A DNA stretch of 38,085 nt from an uncultured Holophagaceae bacterium (GTDB taxonomy: Bacteria > Acidobacteriota > Holophagae > Holophagales > Holophagaceae). The position numbers and the translations under genes are program-made. The notes under the pieces were generated by a model. The model did no database searches, had not been told where the DNA came from, and worked only from the letters and a program-made list of their open reading frames with translations. Below are positions 8,066 through 16,441 of the stretch, piece after piece (the stretch's first letter is position 1; every line of letters starts with the position of its first letter). The DNA lies in the NCBI GenBank assembly GCA_903839205.1, contig CAIMBM010000165.1:1-38085 (forward strand), written 5' to 3'.

Positions 8066-8907
8066 GGGGCGTTCAGCATCCGGATGCCCCCCGCCTCGAG
8101 GGTGATCCGCCGCTGCTTGTAGAGGGCTCCGAGGGTCTGCTTGAAGACCTTCTTGCTGATGCCGAACAGGGCGTAGATCCGATCGGGGGCGCTCTTGTCG
8201 GTCACGGCCAGGAAGCCCCCGTGGCGCTTCAGGGTATCGAGCAGGCCCTGGGCCACGGCATCGACCTTGGCGTAGCCCGGCGCGCTGAGCGACAGGCTCA
8301 GCTTGAGGTCGGCGCGCGGGGCCTTCACCCAGCCCTCCCGGGTCTCGCCCCGGCTGACGGGGCTGAACAGGTCGCTGGCGTGGACCATGCCCCAGTAGCG
8401 GTGGTTGACGATGACGCGGACCCCCAGATCTGTGCGATCCCCGATGACCAGGGAGACCTTGTCCCCCTCCCGGAACCCCTCGGCCGCGTCCACCAGGAAG
8501 TCGCTCAGGCGGGTGGAGGCGGCCATGTGGCCCGCCTCGTCCGAGAAGAGGAACACCAACACCCTGTTCCCGGGCTTCACCAGGCGGCGCTGCTCGTGCC
8601 GCACTTCCTTCCAGGGCATGAACAGGTCCTGGGGGAGGCCCCAGTGCAGGTAGGCCCCGGCGGGATTCACGGACACCACCTTCAGGAAGGCCACCTCGCC
8701 CCCCAGGGCCAAGGGTCGGCGCAGGCTGGCCACGAGGCGCCCCTCGTCCTCCCGATAGGCGAAGACCACCAGGACCTGGCCGGGTTCCAGGCCCTCGGGG
8801 ACTTGGGGCAGCAGGACCGGCCCCTCGGGGCCCCCGTCCAGGAAGGCCCCATCCGGTCCCAGGCGAAGGACCTTCAGGTCGTTCAAGGTGCCGAGGGTGG
8901 TCGTCAT
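8062..8907 (-). CDS. cvfB: CvfB/YitL-like S1 RNA-binding protein
   Basis: A 281-residue protein of the CvfB (YitL) family, with repeated S1-like beta barrels and a C-terminal winged helix. Blocks seen: LRLGPDGAFLDGG near the N-terminus, VVSVNPAGAYLHWGLPQDLFMPWKE in the second S1-like unit, GNRVLVFLFSDEAGHMAASTRL, and VNHRYWGMVHASDLF in the third. The final residues (ALFGISKKVFKQTLGALYKQRRITL) match the winged-helix tail that contacts RNA in this family. It is usually linked to post-transcriptional control. Start set at MTTTLGTLNDL, 19 nt after the hutD stop; upstream in-frame sequence overlaps hutD. Part of a likely VOC-hutD-cvfB-ygjP unit. Confidence 0.85.
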   Translation of the reverse strand: MTTTLGTLNDLKVLRLGPDGAFLDGGPEGPVLLPQVPEGLEPGQVLVVFAYREDEGRLVASLRRPLALGGEVAFLKVVSVNPAGAYLHWGLPQDLFMPWKEVRHEQRRLVKPGNRVLVFLFSDEAGHMAASTRLSDFLVDAAEGFREGDKVSLVIGDRTDLGVRVIVNHRYWGMVHASDLFSPVSRGETREGWVKAPRADLKLSLSLSAPGYAKVDAVAQGLLDTLKRHGGFLAVTDKSAPDRIYALFGISKKVFKQTLGALYKQRRITLEAGGIRMLNAP

Positions 8908-8926
8908 GGAATCCACTTGAAGAGGG

Positions 8927-9523
8927 TCATAGGGGTCGGATGGACACGAGCACCAGGGGGGTGGTCCCCTGGGCCGCGCGCAGGCTGAGCTTGGCACCGG
9001 CCTTCTCGGGCTGCCCGGGGTTCCCGAACCAGAGGGATTCCCGGTGTTCGAGCTGAAGGCCCAGGGGGTCCACCCGGACCGCTCCCCAGGGCGCGAAGAG
9101 AAGGGTGGTGGGGGCCAGATCGATGGAAGTGGCCTCCTTGCCCAGGTTGAGCCATTCGAGGGTGGCCTGGACCCGGCGGGGGTCGTGGATGAGCCCGAAA
9201 TCCAAGCAGGGTCCCTGGATCAGCGCGGCGTCCACGGCGTCATCGCCGCTAAAGCTCACCAACTGGCCCGGATGTTTCAGCCGCTGGCGGCCCTTGCCCT
9301 CGATGCTCAGCAGCAGCCCCGCGCCCTCCAGCAGCAGCAGTGAGCGCGCCTGGCCCGGGAAGCGCGAGAAGGGTCCCGACACTTCTACACGCGCCGAACT
9401 CACGCGCCACAGGAAGGGTTCCGCAAGGCCCGCGCCCGCGGGCGCGATGGCGATCTCGGTGGTGCTGCCGCCCCCGTCCTTCCAGGGCATGAGGCGGTAA
9501 TCGGCGGGGCGGAGGTGCAGCAT
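8927..9523 (-). CDS. hutD: HutD/Ves family protein
   Basis: A 198-residue bicupin of the HutD family, recognised by MPWKDGGGSTTEIAI at the N-terminus, FLWRVSSARVEVSGPFSRFPG, the GAGLLLSIEGKG turn and DFGLIHDPRRV. HutD relatives often sit with histidine utilisation genes and are thought to limit that pathway; Ves in E. coli belongs to the same fold. No hut genes are present here, so the histidine connection is only by family. The ribosome site is weak (GAGAAG). Lies 53 bp downstream of the VOC gene and 19 bp upstream of the cvfB-like gene on the same strand. Confidence 0.82.
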   Translation of the reverse strand: MLHLRPADYRLMPWKDGGGSTTEIAIAPAGAGLAEPFLWRVSSARVEVSGPFSRFPGQARSLLLLEGAGLLLSIEGKGRQRLKHPGQLVSFSGDDAVDAALIQGPCLDFGLIHDPRRVQATLEWLNLGKEATSIDLAPTTLLFAPWGAVRVDPLGLQLEHRESLWFGNPGQPEKAGAKLSLRAAQGTTPLVLVSIRPL

Positions 9524-9576
9524 GGAGCAAGCTTCTCACGGCGCGGCGGAGTCGCGGCGCCCCTCGGCAGGCGCGG

Positions 9577-9963
9577 TCAAGAACCCGCGCCTGGGACCTC
9601 GCTCATGAGGGCCAGATGGTTCCCGTCCGGGTCTGAGAACTCGGCCAACCACAGCTCGTATGCTGGGGTGCGATGGATGAGGTGCGGTTCCGCCTGGAAG
9701 CGCACGCCCCGGGCTTTGAGCGAGGCGTAGACCCCCTGGATGTCCCCGACCTTGAAGTAGACGGCGGAGCCCCGCTGGGCGGCCTGTCCAGGGGGCAACA
9801 CACCCACCAGCAGGCGGACCGCCCCGCAGTGGAAGAAGGCCATCTGCGGGGGTGCGGAAAAGATGTGGGGCAGGCCCAGGATGTCCCGGTAGAAAGCCAC
9901 ACCCCGATCGAAGTCGTCGACCGGGATCATCACCTGCCCGATGGTCGCGTCCGAGAGGTTCAT
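9577..9963 (-). CDS. VOC (glyoxalase/bleomycin-resistance fold) protein
   Basis: A 128-residue single-chain VOC protein with paired beta-alpha-beta-beta-beta modules: IGQVMIPVDDFDRGVAFYRDILGLP opens the first, SAVYFKVGDIQGVYASLKARGV opens the second, and LAEFSDPDGNHLALM closes it. Candidate metal ligands are the histidine in AFFHCG and the glutamate in LAEFSDPDGN. The substrate cannot be told from sequence; lactoylglutathione lyase itself is not supported. GGAG lies 7 nt upstream of the ATG, and a TTGGCT/TATGCT promoter precedes it, so it probably heads the minus-strand unit. Confidence 0.8.
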   Translation of the reverse strand: MNLSDATIGQVMIPVDDFDRGVAFYRDILGLPHIFSAPPQMAFFHCGAVRLLVGVLPPGQAAQRGSAVYFKVGDIQGVYASLKARGVRFQAEPHLIHRTPAYELWLAEFSDPDGNHLALMSEVPGAGS

Positions 9964-10276
9964 GGGTCACTCCTGGCCTGGGAGGGTTAGAGCATAAAGA
10001 ACTTAAACGAAGGAAGCCAACCCCCATCTCCTGGCCCGAGGTACTGTGCGGGGTCGAGGAAGTGTGAACCAGTCAAAGGGCGGGAGGTAGGCAGGGCCCA
10101 AATTGAATGAACACCAGGGCGCATTGGCCAGGCTGAAGGAGCCCCCGAGTGCCCAGCCCTCCTGCCGCCCCGATTCCCTTTGCCCTGTCCGCCCCGCCGG
10201 TCAGAATGGGGCTGTCCTTCCCCAGACCCCAGCACGAATTCGCCAAACCAGCCGGAATTCACGAGGAGGAGCCTCC
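9964..10276. other. Intergenic region between the VOC gene and the crotonase gene
   Basis: 313 bp between divergent starts. The left end is A/T-rich and holds the VOC promoter. I see no gene, hairpin terminator or RNA in the rest. Two GAATTC hexamers (10236-10241 and 10255-10260) flank a 13-bp spacer just upstream of the crotonase ribosome site; a regulator-binding role is possible but unsupported. An in-frame upstream ATG at 10103 would add about 58 low-complexity residues and has no ribosome site. Confidence 0.5.
9991..10020 (-). promoter_or_regulatory. Candidate promoter of the VOC-hutD-cvfB-ygjP unit
   Basis: On the minus strand TTGGCT (10020-10015), an 18-bp spacer and TATGCT (9996-9991) precede the VOC ATG by about 28 nt. 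The -35 box is identical to the one before the DUF1292 gene at 20271. Confidence 0.5.
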
Positions 10277-11077
10277 ATGAGCGCCGAACCGCAGACCGAG
10301 GTCGGGCCCCGCCTGTTGCGCAGCGATGCAGGGGGCGTGGCGACGCTGACGCTGAACCGGCCTGGCCAGTTCAATTCGCTTTCCACGGAGCTGCTTGCGG
10401 ACCTGCAGGCTGCGCTGGACGGCCTCGCGAAGGACCCGGCCGTCCGGGTCGTGGTGATCGCCGGGGCCGGCAAGGCCTTCTGCGCAGGGCATGACCTCAA
10501 GCAGATGCGGGCCAACCATGGCAAGGCCTACATGCAGGAGCTCTTCGCGCAGTGTGGCCAGGTCATGCTGACCATCGTCCGGATGCCCCAGCCCGTGATC
10601 GCGCGCATCCACGGGATCGCCGCGGCGGCCGGCTGCCAGCTGGTCGCAACCTGCGATCTGGCCGTGGCCGCCGATGTCGCACGGTTCGCGGTGTCCGGCA
10701 TCAACGTCGGTCTCTTCTGCGTCACGCCGTCGGTGGCGCTGGCGCGCAACATGGGGCGCAAGCAGGCCATGGAAATGCTGCTCACCGGCGACTTCATCGA
10801 TGCGGCCGAGGCCCAGCGGCGCGGGCTGGTGAACCGAGTGGTCCCGCTGGACCAGCTCGATGCCGAGGTGAAGCAACTCACCGACTCGATCTGCGGCAAA
10901 TCGGCCGCGGCAGTCTCCATGGGCAAGCAGGCCTTCTACCGACAGCTGGAGCTGGGCCTCGAGGGCGCCTACGAGCTTGCTGTCGAAACCATGGCCTGCA
11001 ACATGATGTGTGCCGATGCTGGCGAAGGCATCGACGCCTTCATGCAGAAGCGCAAGCCGGAATGGAAGGGGCGCTGA
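10277..11077 (+). CDS. ECHDC3-type enoyl-CoA hydratase/isomerase family protein, catalytic glutamates absent
   Basis: A 266-residue crotonase-fold protein. FCAGHDLKQM and IHGIAAAAGCQLVATCDLAVA form the CoA site and oxyanion loop; INVGLFCVTPSVALARNM and a C-terminal FMQKRKPEW follow. These blocks match the animal ECHDC3 subfamily closely. The two acid/base glutamates of enoyl-CoA hydratase (E119 and E139 in FadB, 20 apart) are replaced by Q121 and G141, so ordinary hydration is unlikely; thioester binding or another CoA reaction is possible. A strong AGGAGGAG ribosome site fixes the ATG. It stands alone on the plus strand and converges with the activase fusion 18 bp away, sharing a small hairpin. 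Confidence 0.88.
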   Translation: MSAEPQTEVGPRLLRSDAGGVATLTLNRPGQFNSLSTELLADLQAALDGLAKDPAVRVVVIAGAGKAFCAGHDLKQMRANHGKAYMQELFAQCGQVMLTIVRMPQPVIARIHGIAAAAGCQLVATCDLAVAADVARFAVSGINVGLFCVTPSVALARNMGRKQAMEMLLTGDFIDAAEAQRRGLVNRVVPLDQLDAEVKQLTDSICGKSAAAVSMGKQAFYRQLELGLEGAYELAVETMACNMMCADAGEGIDAFMQKRKPEWKGR

Positions 11078-11085
11078 AGCCCCTT
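11066..11085. terminator. Short hairpin between convergent genes
   Basis: AAGGGGC (11066-11072) pairs with GCCCCTT (11079-11085) around a 6-nt loop that includes the crotonase stop codon. Only a short TTT follows on the plus strand. It could serve as a weak terminator for either gene. Confidence 0.45.
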
Positions 11086-11095
11086 TAACGGCACC

Positions 11096-14000
11096 TCATC
11101 CGGGGCCGTTCCCGGCGGGAACCGCCACCTCATCCTGCATCCGTGGCAGGGCCCGGTGGCGCGGGAACTTCAGGTAGGGAATGACGACATCGTTCCTGGA
11201 GGCGTCGGTCCCATCGTAGGTCACGGACACCATCGGCACACCCGTGATGCGCTCGATCTGGGGGCCCAGGGCCTCGGTGACAAGGCCTGGACAGCAGAAG
11301 GCCGGGCTCGTGTGGACGAAGAGGGCCAGGTCGGGATGGGCCTCGAGCACATGGAAGATGTTCAACAGGTTGTCCATGGTTTCGCCGGTGTGGTAGGGGC
11401 TGACGTTGAACTTCTTCAGGATCGCCTCCGCGTCGAGACCCGGCCCGCTCTCCCGCGGGGGGCCCAGCAGCCGGCCGAACTCTTCGGTGTACTTCTTCTC
11501 CATCAGCTGAATGGTCGTCAGGAGCGAACCAGAGGCCAGGACTCTGAGGTACTTCCCCTCGCGCATCCACTTGCGGAAGTACAGGCCGGCGACGGTCTTG
11601 ATGTACTCGTTGTAGGGAGTGGTGATCACTTCGCCGCCGTTCGCTTCGATGGTGTGCACGAGGTTCTGGTTCAGAGTCTCATTGTCGCGGGCGTACAGGT
11701 CGCCGAAGATGGCGACCTTCGGCCGAGGCCTGTCCTTCCTGGGGACCTCTGCGAACCTGTCCACCACGCGCCTGACGACGTCGATCTTGGGAAGGTCGTG
11801 TAGGAAGGCGTACTCGAACAGGATCAGGCCCTCCTCCATGACCCGGTCCGTCATTCCTGGCACCCCTTCATAGGGCCTGACCCTGCATGCCAGCCGCCGC
11901 AGCATGCCACCGAACATGTGGCAGAAATAGCTGTTGAGCGCGGCCCGGAGGGAGATGTCGATGAGCGTGAGGTCACCGGAGTAGACCCGGGCCTTTTCGA
12001 ACCCGCCCCCGTAGCTGGCCACGGCGCTCTGGATCGCCTGGGGGTACATCCCGATGTGGCACGCGACGGTCGAACCCGGGATCCAGAGCAGGGTCCTTTC
12101 CGGGTCCAGGTCCCAGCGGTGAACGTGGTCGACAAAGGTCTGCGCGATGATGTTCAGGGGGATGCACTGGCCCCCATTGCGAGTCAAGGACCGCGTGACG
12201 GTATCGCCATCTTCGCGCATGAGCCTCACATCGATGCCCGCATTGGCGAGGTTGGCGACGAGCAGTTGGCAGGTCAGGCGGTCCCAGGAGGGGAACAGGA
12301 GTACCTTGCCCTCCAGGTCCCTCGCCAGTGGGGACACCACAGGCTGCGTGAGCGGGGCGATCTCAGGGGCGGCTTCGGCGGTCCCCCGGTGATTGCGGAA
12401 GGCGCGCACCGCCGCCTCGATGCGGGTCTCGTAGCCCACCGCGGATTCATGGTCATCCAGTTGCAGCACGAGATAGGGCTTGTGGTGCCCCTCGCAGATC
12501 CGCTTGAAGTAGTCGAGGATGCAGGAATCGGGGGCGCACTTGAAGGAGGTGACGAAGACCGGGTACAGCCCGGGCGTCCCGGCCACCACCTGGGCGGCTT
12601 CCAGGACCTTCGCGGCGTAGTGCCAGTGCAGTGCCTTCAGGAGGTCGGCGATGGGCTCGACGTCCTTCTCGTCGTAGGTGAGCATGTCCTGGAAGAAGGT
12701 CTTCACGCCGAGGGCCGCGAATATGTCCGGGATCCCCTTGTTCATGGCCGGGGAGAGCACGACATAGGGCCGGCCGATCAGCACCACGACCGGGTCTTCG
12801 ATACCCGCAGTCTCTTTGGCGAAGACCCTCTTCAGGTCACCCCGCCAGGCGGCATGCACTTCAACGGCCTTGCCATAGGCTGCGGAGACCTCCGAGAAGC
12901 CCAGTTCCTCTCCGAGAACCGGTTTCAGGGCCAACAGCAGGTTGAGCCGAGTCTGCAGCGTCGTGAGGCCTTGGGCGATCACGGGCATCAGGCATTTCTT
13001 CCGGAGTTCGCCGTTGCCCAGGCCCGCGATGAGGGTCACGGCGTACTGGGAGTAGTAGCAGTACTGGCGGCGCAGGTCTCCCTGCCGCTCGGTAGATTCG
13101 AGGTTCAGGGGCACGAACAGGTGGTCGGCCCTCCGGCCCAGTTCCTCGGCCTGGGCATGCAGGACGGCCATGGGGGCGCAGAACTCGGCCCGCTCAGCCT
13201 TCTTGCCAGCTGCGATGAGTTCCTTGCGCCCGGGAACGGTCAGAGTCGGAACCCCGAGTTCGGCAAAGAAGGTCTGCCAGAGGTCCGCGTCCTCGAAGAA
13301 CTGCAGGCCAGACAGGAGCCCCATGGTGAAGTGCCTGCGCTCAGCGGCGATGTCCGTGGGACGCAGGACCCTCCTTCGAGCCTTCAGGAGGTCGAAGCCG
13401 GAGGTGTTCTTGGAGACATAGTGGTCCACGCCATAGTCCCGGCCGCAGAGGAACCCGTAGGCCGCCTTGTCGCCGGCGACCTCCGCCACCAGGATCCGGC
13501 AGGCGTTCGCGCACAGGTCACAGGTCTCCTGGGTGAGGGGGATGTCGGTCCGGAAGAGCCCGAGCCCCTTGAACTTCGAATCCGCCGGTGGCGCCTCGGC
13601 GAGCATCAGCGCCACCCCCAGGGCCCCGGTCAGGTGGCAGTACCGGGACACCCGGATGGGCCTGCCGAGTTTCTGGGCGAAGGCCGCGACCAGGGCCCGG
13701 TTCTTGGCGGTGGCGCCCTGGAAGCAGAGGTGCTGGCCGATGCTCCCCTCCTGGGCTACCTTCCGCAGGTAGTTCTCCCGCACCGCATGCAGGACCGCCG
13801 CCAGCGTCTCGGGCACGCTGTAGCCGCTGGCGATCAGGTGGTTGATGTCCCGTTGCATGAAGACCGTGCAGCGGTCGCTGGAACTGGGAGAGCGCACGGA
13901 GCCCACCTTCCCTGCAATGTCGGCGAGGGGCGTGTGCAGCCTTCGGGCCTGTTCCTCGATGAAGGTGCCGGTGCCTGCGGCGCAGACGGTGTTCATGACC

Positions 14001-15382
14001 GCGGAAGTCACCATGCCGTCCTTGAGGGTCGTGAACTTCGCGTCCTGGCCGCCGATCTCGATGATGGTGTCGACCTCCGGATCCAGCTCATAGGCGGCCC
14101 GGGCGTGGGCTGTGATCTCGTCGATCACCAGATCCGCACCGATGATGGCGGCGATGAACTTGCGACCGGCCCCCGTCGTACCCACGCCGGTGAAGGCAAG
14201 GTCCAGCGCGAGTCTGTCCCCCCAGTCCTGGATGGCCTCGAAAAGGGCCTGGGTTGCGATGAGTGGCCGGCCGGTGGTGCGCGTGTAGAAACCGGCCACC
14301 ACTTCGCGGGACTCGTCCAGCAGCACCGCTTTTGTGCTGGTGGAGCCGATATCGAGTCCAAGGGACATCCTGTGCTTCGTCCCCAGGGGAACCGGGCGGT
14401 AGATGTCCACTTCGACCGGCACGGCCTCCCGGACCACGCGGGGTTCGAACAGGAGTCGCTCCACACCCCGGAAATCCGGATAGTCCGAAAGGTCGAGGTC
14501 GAGCGGACCATGGGCGTAGGCCCGTCCGTCATGGTTCTCCAGGAGGAGTTCCTCGGGCCTCTCGAGGTCAAGGGGCTCCGGGGCAGACGTGGCCTCATCG
14601 CCGGCGTCCCGGACCTGGGCCTGGAGGAGCAGGGCGGCGCCTTGGGCACCGTAGAGGTGCGCCCAGGGATCCACCACCAGGTCGCTGCCGATCAGGGCCT
14701 TCAGGTGTCGCACCACCGCGGCGTTCTGGGCCACGCCCCCGGTGAGCACGATGGGCGTGCGCACTGCGGCGCCGGAGAACAGCGCATCGACCACCGTGGT
14801 CGCCAGCCCCAGGCAGAGCCCGTCGCAGATGGACTCCCGGGAAAAGCCCTGCTGCTGGGCGTGGGTCACGTCCGTCTTGGCGAACACGGCACAGCGCGAG
14901 GCGATCTTGGGAGGCGGCCGGTCCGAGCGCTCCGCGGCCGCGCCGAGCGCCGCGCTGCCCGGAAGGCCCAGGTTCTCGGCCTGTTCATCCAGGAAACTCC
15001 CGGTGCCCGCGGCGCAGGAGCTGTTCCCGTGGGCATCTCGGTATTCGTGGTTCCCGTCGAAGGTAATGAGCCCGAAGCGCTCGCCGCCGATGTTGAGGAT
15101 GGCGCCCAGGTCCGGATGCAGATGCTTGGCGGCGGCCATGAGGGCCAGGCGGTCATCGAAGCGGCTGCTCAACCGGAAGCGTGGTGGCGTGGACGTTGTG
15201 GTGGCCACCCACCCGATCCTGGGTACCTCCACGGTTGCCAGCATGCCGAGGACGCCTTCGGCGATGTTGCCGAAGTGGGGACCATAGCCGCGGTTGAGGA
15301 TCTGGCCGTCCCGATCCATGAGCACCATGGAGATCGAGACTGACCCGACATCGAGGGCGAGGATCAGCTTTCCCCTGGGCAT
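11096..15382 (-). CDS. Fused 2-hydroxyacyl-CoA dehydratase activase (two BcrAD/BadFG domains) and dehydratase-like protein
   Basis: A 1428-residue protein. Two ASKHA ATPase domains of the BadF/BadG/HgdC type lie at about 5-260 (ALDVGSVSISMVLMDRDG) and 338-595 (LGLDIGSTSTKAVLLDE). Each keeps the two cysteines that in HgdC hold a shared [4Fe-4S] cluster: C123/C164 (SCAAGTGSF, SRCAVF) and C467/C505 (VCAAGTGTF, DRCTVF). A DUF2229-like region begins near 610 with CDLCANAC, and the C-terminal part (about 1000-1400) resembles the HgdB/FldBC-type dehydratase fold. Family members couple ATP hydrolysis to one-electron reduction of a partner for radical acyl-CoA dehydration or benzoyl-CoA reduction; the substrate here is unknown. 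It is monocistronic, divergent from the NlpC gene, and its ribosome site is weak. Confidence 0.88.
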   Translation of the reverse strand: MPRGKLILALDVGSVSISMVLMDRDGQILNRGYGPHFGNIAEGVLGMLATVEVPRIGWVATTTSTPPRFRLSSRFDDRLALMAAAKHLHPDLGAILNIGGERFGLITFDGNHEYRDAHGNSSCAAGTGSFLDEQAENLGLPGSAALGAAAERSDRPPPKIASRCAVFAKTDVTHAQQQGFSRESICDGLCLGLATTVVDALFSGAAVRTPIVLTGGVAQNAAVVRHLKALIGSDLVVDPWAHLYGAQGAALLLQAQVRDAGDEATSAPEPLDLERPEELLLENHDGRAYAHGPLDLDLSDYPDFRGVERLLFEPRVVREAVPVEVDIYRPVPLGTKHRMSLGLDIGSTSTKAVLLDESREVVAGFYTRTTGRPLIATQALFEAIQDWGDRLALDLAFTGVGTTGAGRKFIAAIIGADLVIDEITAHARAAYELDPEVDTIIEIGGQDAKFTTLKDGMVTSAVMNTVCAAGTGTFIEEQARRLHTPLADIAGKVGSVRSPSSSDRCTVFMQRDINHLIASGYSVPETLAAVLHAVRENYLRKVAQEGSIGQHLCFQGATAKNRALVAAFAQKLGRPIRVSRYCHLTGALGVALMLAEAPPADSKFKGLGLFRTDIPLTQETCDLCANACRILVAEVAGDKAAYGFLCGRDYGVDHYVSKNTSGFDLLKARRRVLRPTDIAAERRHFTMGLLSGLQFFEDADLWQTFFAELGVPTLTVPGRKELIAAGKKAERAEFCAPMAVLHAQAEELGRRADHLFVPLNLESTERQGDLRRQYCYYSQYAVTLIAGLGNGELRKKCLMPVIAQGLTTLQTRLNLLLALKPVLGEELGFSEVSAAYGKAVEVHAAWRGDLKRVFAKETAGIEDPVVVLIGRPYVVLSPAMNKGIPDIFAALGVKTFFQDMLTYDEKDVEPIADLLKALHWHYAAKVLEAAQVVAGTPGLYPVFVTSFKCAPDSCILDYFKRICEGHHKPYLVLQLDDHESAVGYETRIEAAVRAFRNHRGTAEAAPEIAPLTQPVVSPLARDLEGKVLLFPSWDRLTCQLLVANLANAGIDVRLMREDGDTVTRSLTRNGGQCIPLNIIAQTFVDHVHRWDLDPERTLLWIPGSTVACHIGMYPQAIQSAVASYGGGFEKARVYSGDLTLIDISLRAALNSYFCHMFGGMLRRLACRVRPYEGVPGMTDRVMEEGLILFEYAFLHDLPKIDVVRRVVDRFAEVPRKDRPRPKVAIFGDLYARDNETLNQNLVHTIEANGGEVITTPYNEYIKTVAGLYFRKWMREGKYLRVLASGSLLTTIQLMEKKYTEEFGRLLGPPRESGPGLDAEAILKKFNVSPYHTGETMDNLLNIFHVLEAHPDLALFVHTSPAFCCPGLVTEALGPQIERITGVPMVSVTYDGTDASRNDVVIPYLKFPRHRALPRMQDEVAVPAGNGPG

Positions 15383-15518
15383 GAGCGCGACCCATAACGA
15401 TGACTAACAGGTCAAAAATAGGTTCCCTCCGCCGGATCGCTCGCCTTTTCCGCGCGATCGCGGAGAAAACGGCCACCCCCTTCCCAACATTGATCCTGCC
15501 AATACGGGGCTCGCACAC

Positions 15519-15551
15519 TAGGATCTCTGCATGAATCCTGGAAGACCATGA
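15519..15551 (+). promoter_or_regulatory. -10 element and six-codon leader ORF overlapping the NlpC gene start
   Basis: TAGGAT (15519-15524) is followed after exactly 6 nt by an ATG at 15531 that opens the mini-ORF MNPGRP. Its TGA (15549-15551) overlaps the ATG of the NlpC gene at 15548 in an ATGA junction. GGAAG inside the mini-ORF sits at ribosome-site distance from the main start. The arrangement fits a leaderless leader peptide coupled to the lipoprotein; no -35 box at normal spacing is seen (TTGATC is 23 bp away). Confidence 0.35.
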
Positions 15552-16330
15552 CCCGGCGCCGGAGGTTGGTTCCCTCCCTGGCGGCAGTGCTGCTGCTGGC
15601 AGGGGCCTGCACCCGCACCCCGCACCCGGTGCCGGAACCTCAGGCTCTGAAGCCCTCGCGGGCCAATGCCCTTCCGCGCCTGGGCTATACGCTGCAGGCG
15701 GGGGCTTTTTCGAAGGCGGAGAATGCCGCCCGGGTGTCCGTATCCCTCCAGGCCCATGGGCTGGAGGCAACCTACTACGCCTCGGGGGACGGCTTCTACC
15801 GGGTGCGCTTCGGTGATTTCGCCACGAAGGAAAAGGCTCGCGAGCGCGGGGAGGCCCTGAAAGGGGCGGGCCTCATCGAAGCCTTCTGGGTCGTGGCGCC
15901 GGATGGGACCGCACCGGGGGCCTCGGGGCGGTCCCGTCCCCATCCCTCGGAGGAACGGGGGCTTCGGGCCAGCCTGGTGGATACTGCCAAGGGCTACCTG
16001 GGCGTTCCGTACCTCTTTGGAGGCACGACGGAGCGGGGGTTCGATTGCAGTGGACTCACGGGGGCGGTCTACCGGCTGAACGGGTTGCGGTTGCCCCGCT
16101 CTTCCCGGGACCAGTTCGAGGCGGGCAGTCCCGTGGGTCTGGACGGGGCCCGGGCCGGGGACCTGCTCTTCTTCTCCGCCAGAGGAGGAGGCCCGGTGAC
16201 TCACGTCGGACTATACCTAGGGCAGGGGAGGTTCATCCACGCCCCCCGCTCCGGGCAACGCATCCGCCAAGATGACCTGTCGGATCCCTATTACAAGGCT
16301 ACCTTCGTGGGTGTGCGGTGCTACCTCTGA
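15548..16330 (+). CDS. SPOR and NlpC/P60 domain lipoprotein (peptidoglycan endopeptidase)
   Basis: A 260-residue cell-wall enzyme. Residues 1-21 form a lipoprotein signal (RRRR, hydrophobic run, LAGAC with lipidated Cys21). A SPOR-like repeat (about 44-116, GYTLQAGAFSKAENA and GFYRVRFGDFATKEKA) should bind denuded glycan strands at the septum. An NlpC/P60 domain (about 140-260) has the Cys167-His219-His231 triad in FDCSGLT, THVGLYLG and FIHAP. The family cleaves gamma-D-Glu-meso-DAP or related peptide bonds. Anchoring to the outer membrane is expected because no aspartate follows the lipidated cysteine. Divergent from the activase gene (165 bp between starts). Confidence 0.9.
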   Translation: MTRRRRLVPSLAAVLLLAGACTRTPHPVPEPQALKPSRANALPRLGYTLQAGAFSKAENAARVSVSLQAHGLEATYYASGDGFYRVRFGDFATKEKARERGEALKGAGLIEAFWVVAPDGTAPGASGRSRPHPSEERGLRASLVDTAKGYLGVPYLFGGTTERGFDCSGLTGAVYRLNGLRLPRSSRDQFEAGSPVGLDGARAGDLLFFSARGGGPVTHVGLYLGQGRFIHAPRSGQRIRQDDLSDPYYKATFVGVRCYL

Positions 16331-16365
16331 GCCTGGCTTTAGGGCTTTCCAGGGTGGTTTGAGAA

Positions 16366-16394
16366 TTGACGAAGCATGAATTGAGACTCATATT
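16366..16394 (+). promoter_or_regulatory. Candidate sigma-70 promoter of the AurF-like gene
   Basis: TTGACG (16366-16371), 17-bp spacer, CATATT (16389-16394). This is one of the better housekeeping-type matches in the window; the start codon is about 47 nt downstream. Confidence 0.5.
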
Positions 16395-16441
16395 CGGGTT
16401 CCGATTCCAGGCCCTGGGATTACCGGTGCGGAGGTGATGGC

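Noticed and set aside
11918..15343. A 1141-codon open frame on the plus strand, antisense to the activase fusion
   Set aside because: Its frame mirrors the GC-rich third positions of the real gene, the product is low-complexity Gly/Arg/His/Asp-rich sequence without domains, and the minus-strand protein is clearly conserved.
16331..16360. CCTGG/CCAGG repeat after the NlpC gene as terminator
   Set aside because: Five base pairs with a 12-nt loop and no T-run.
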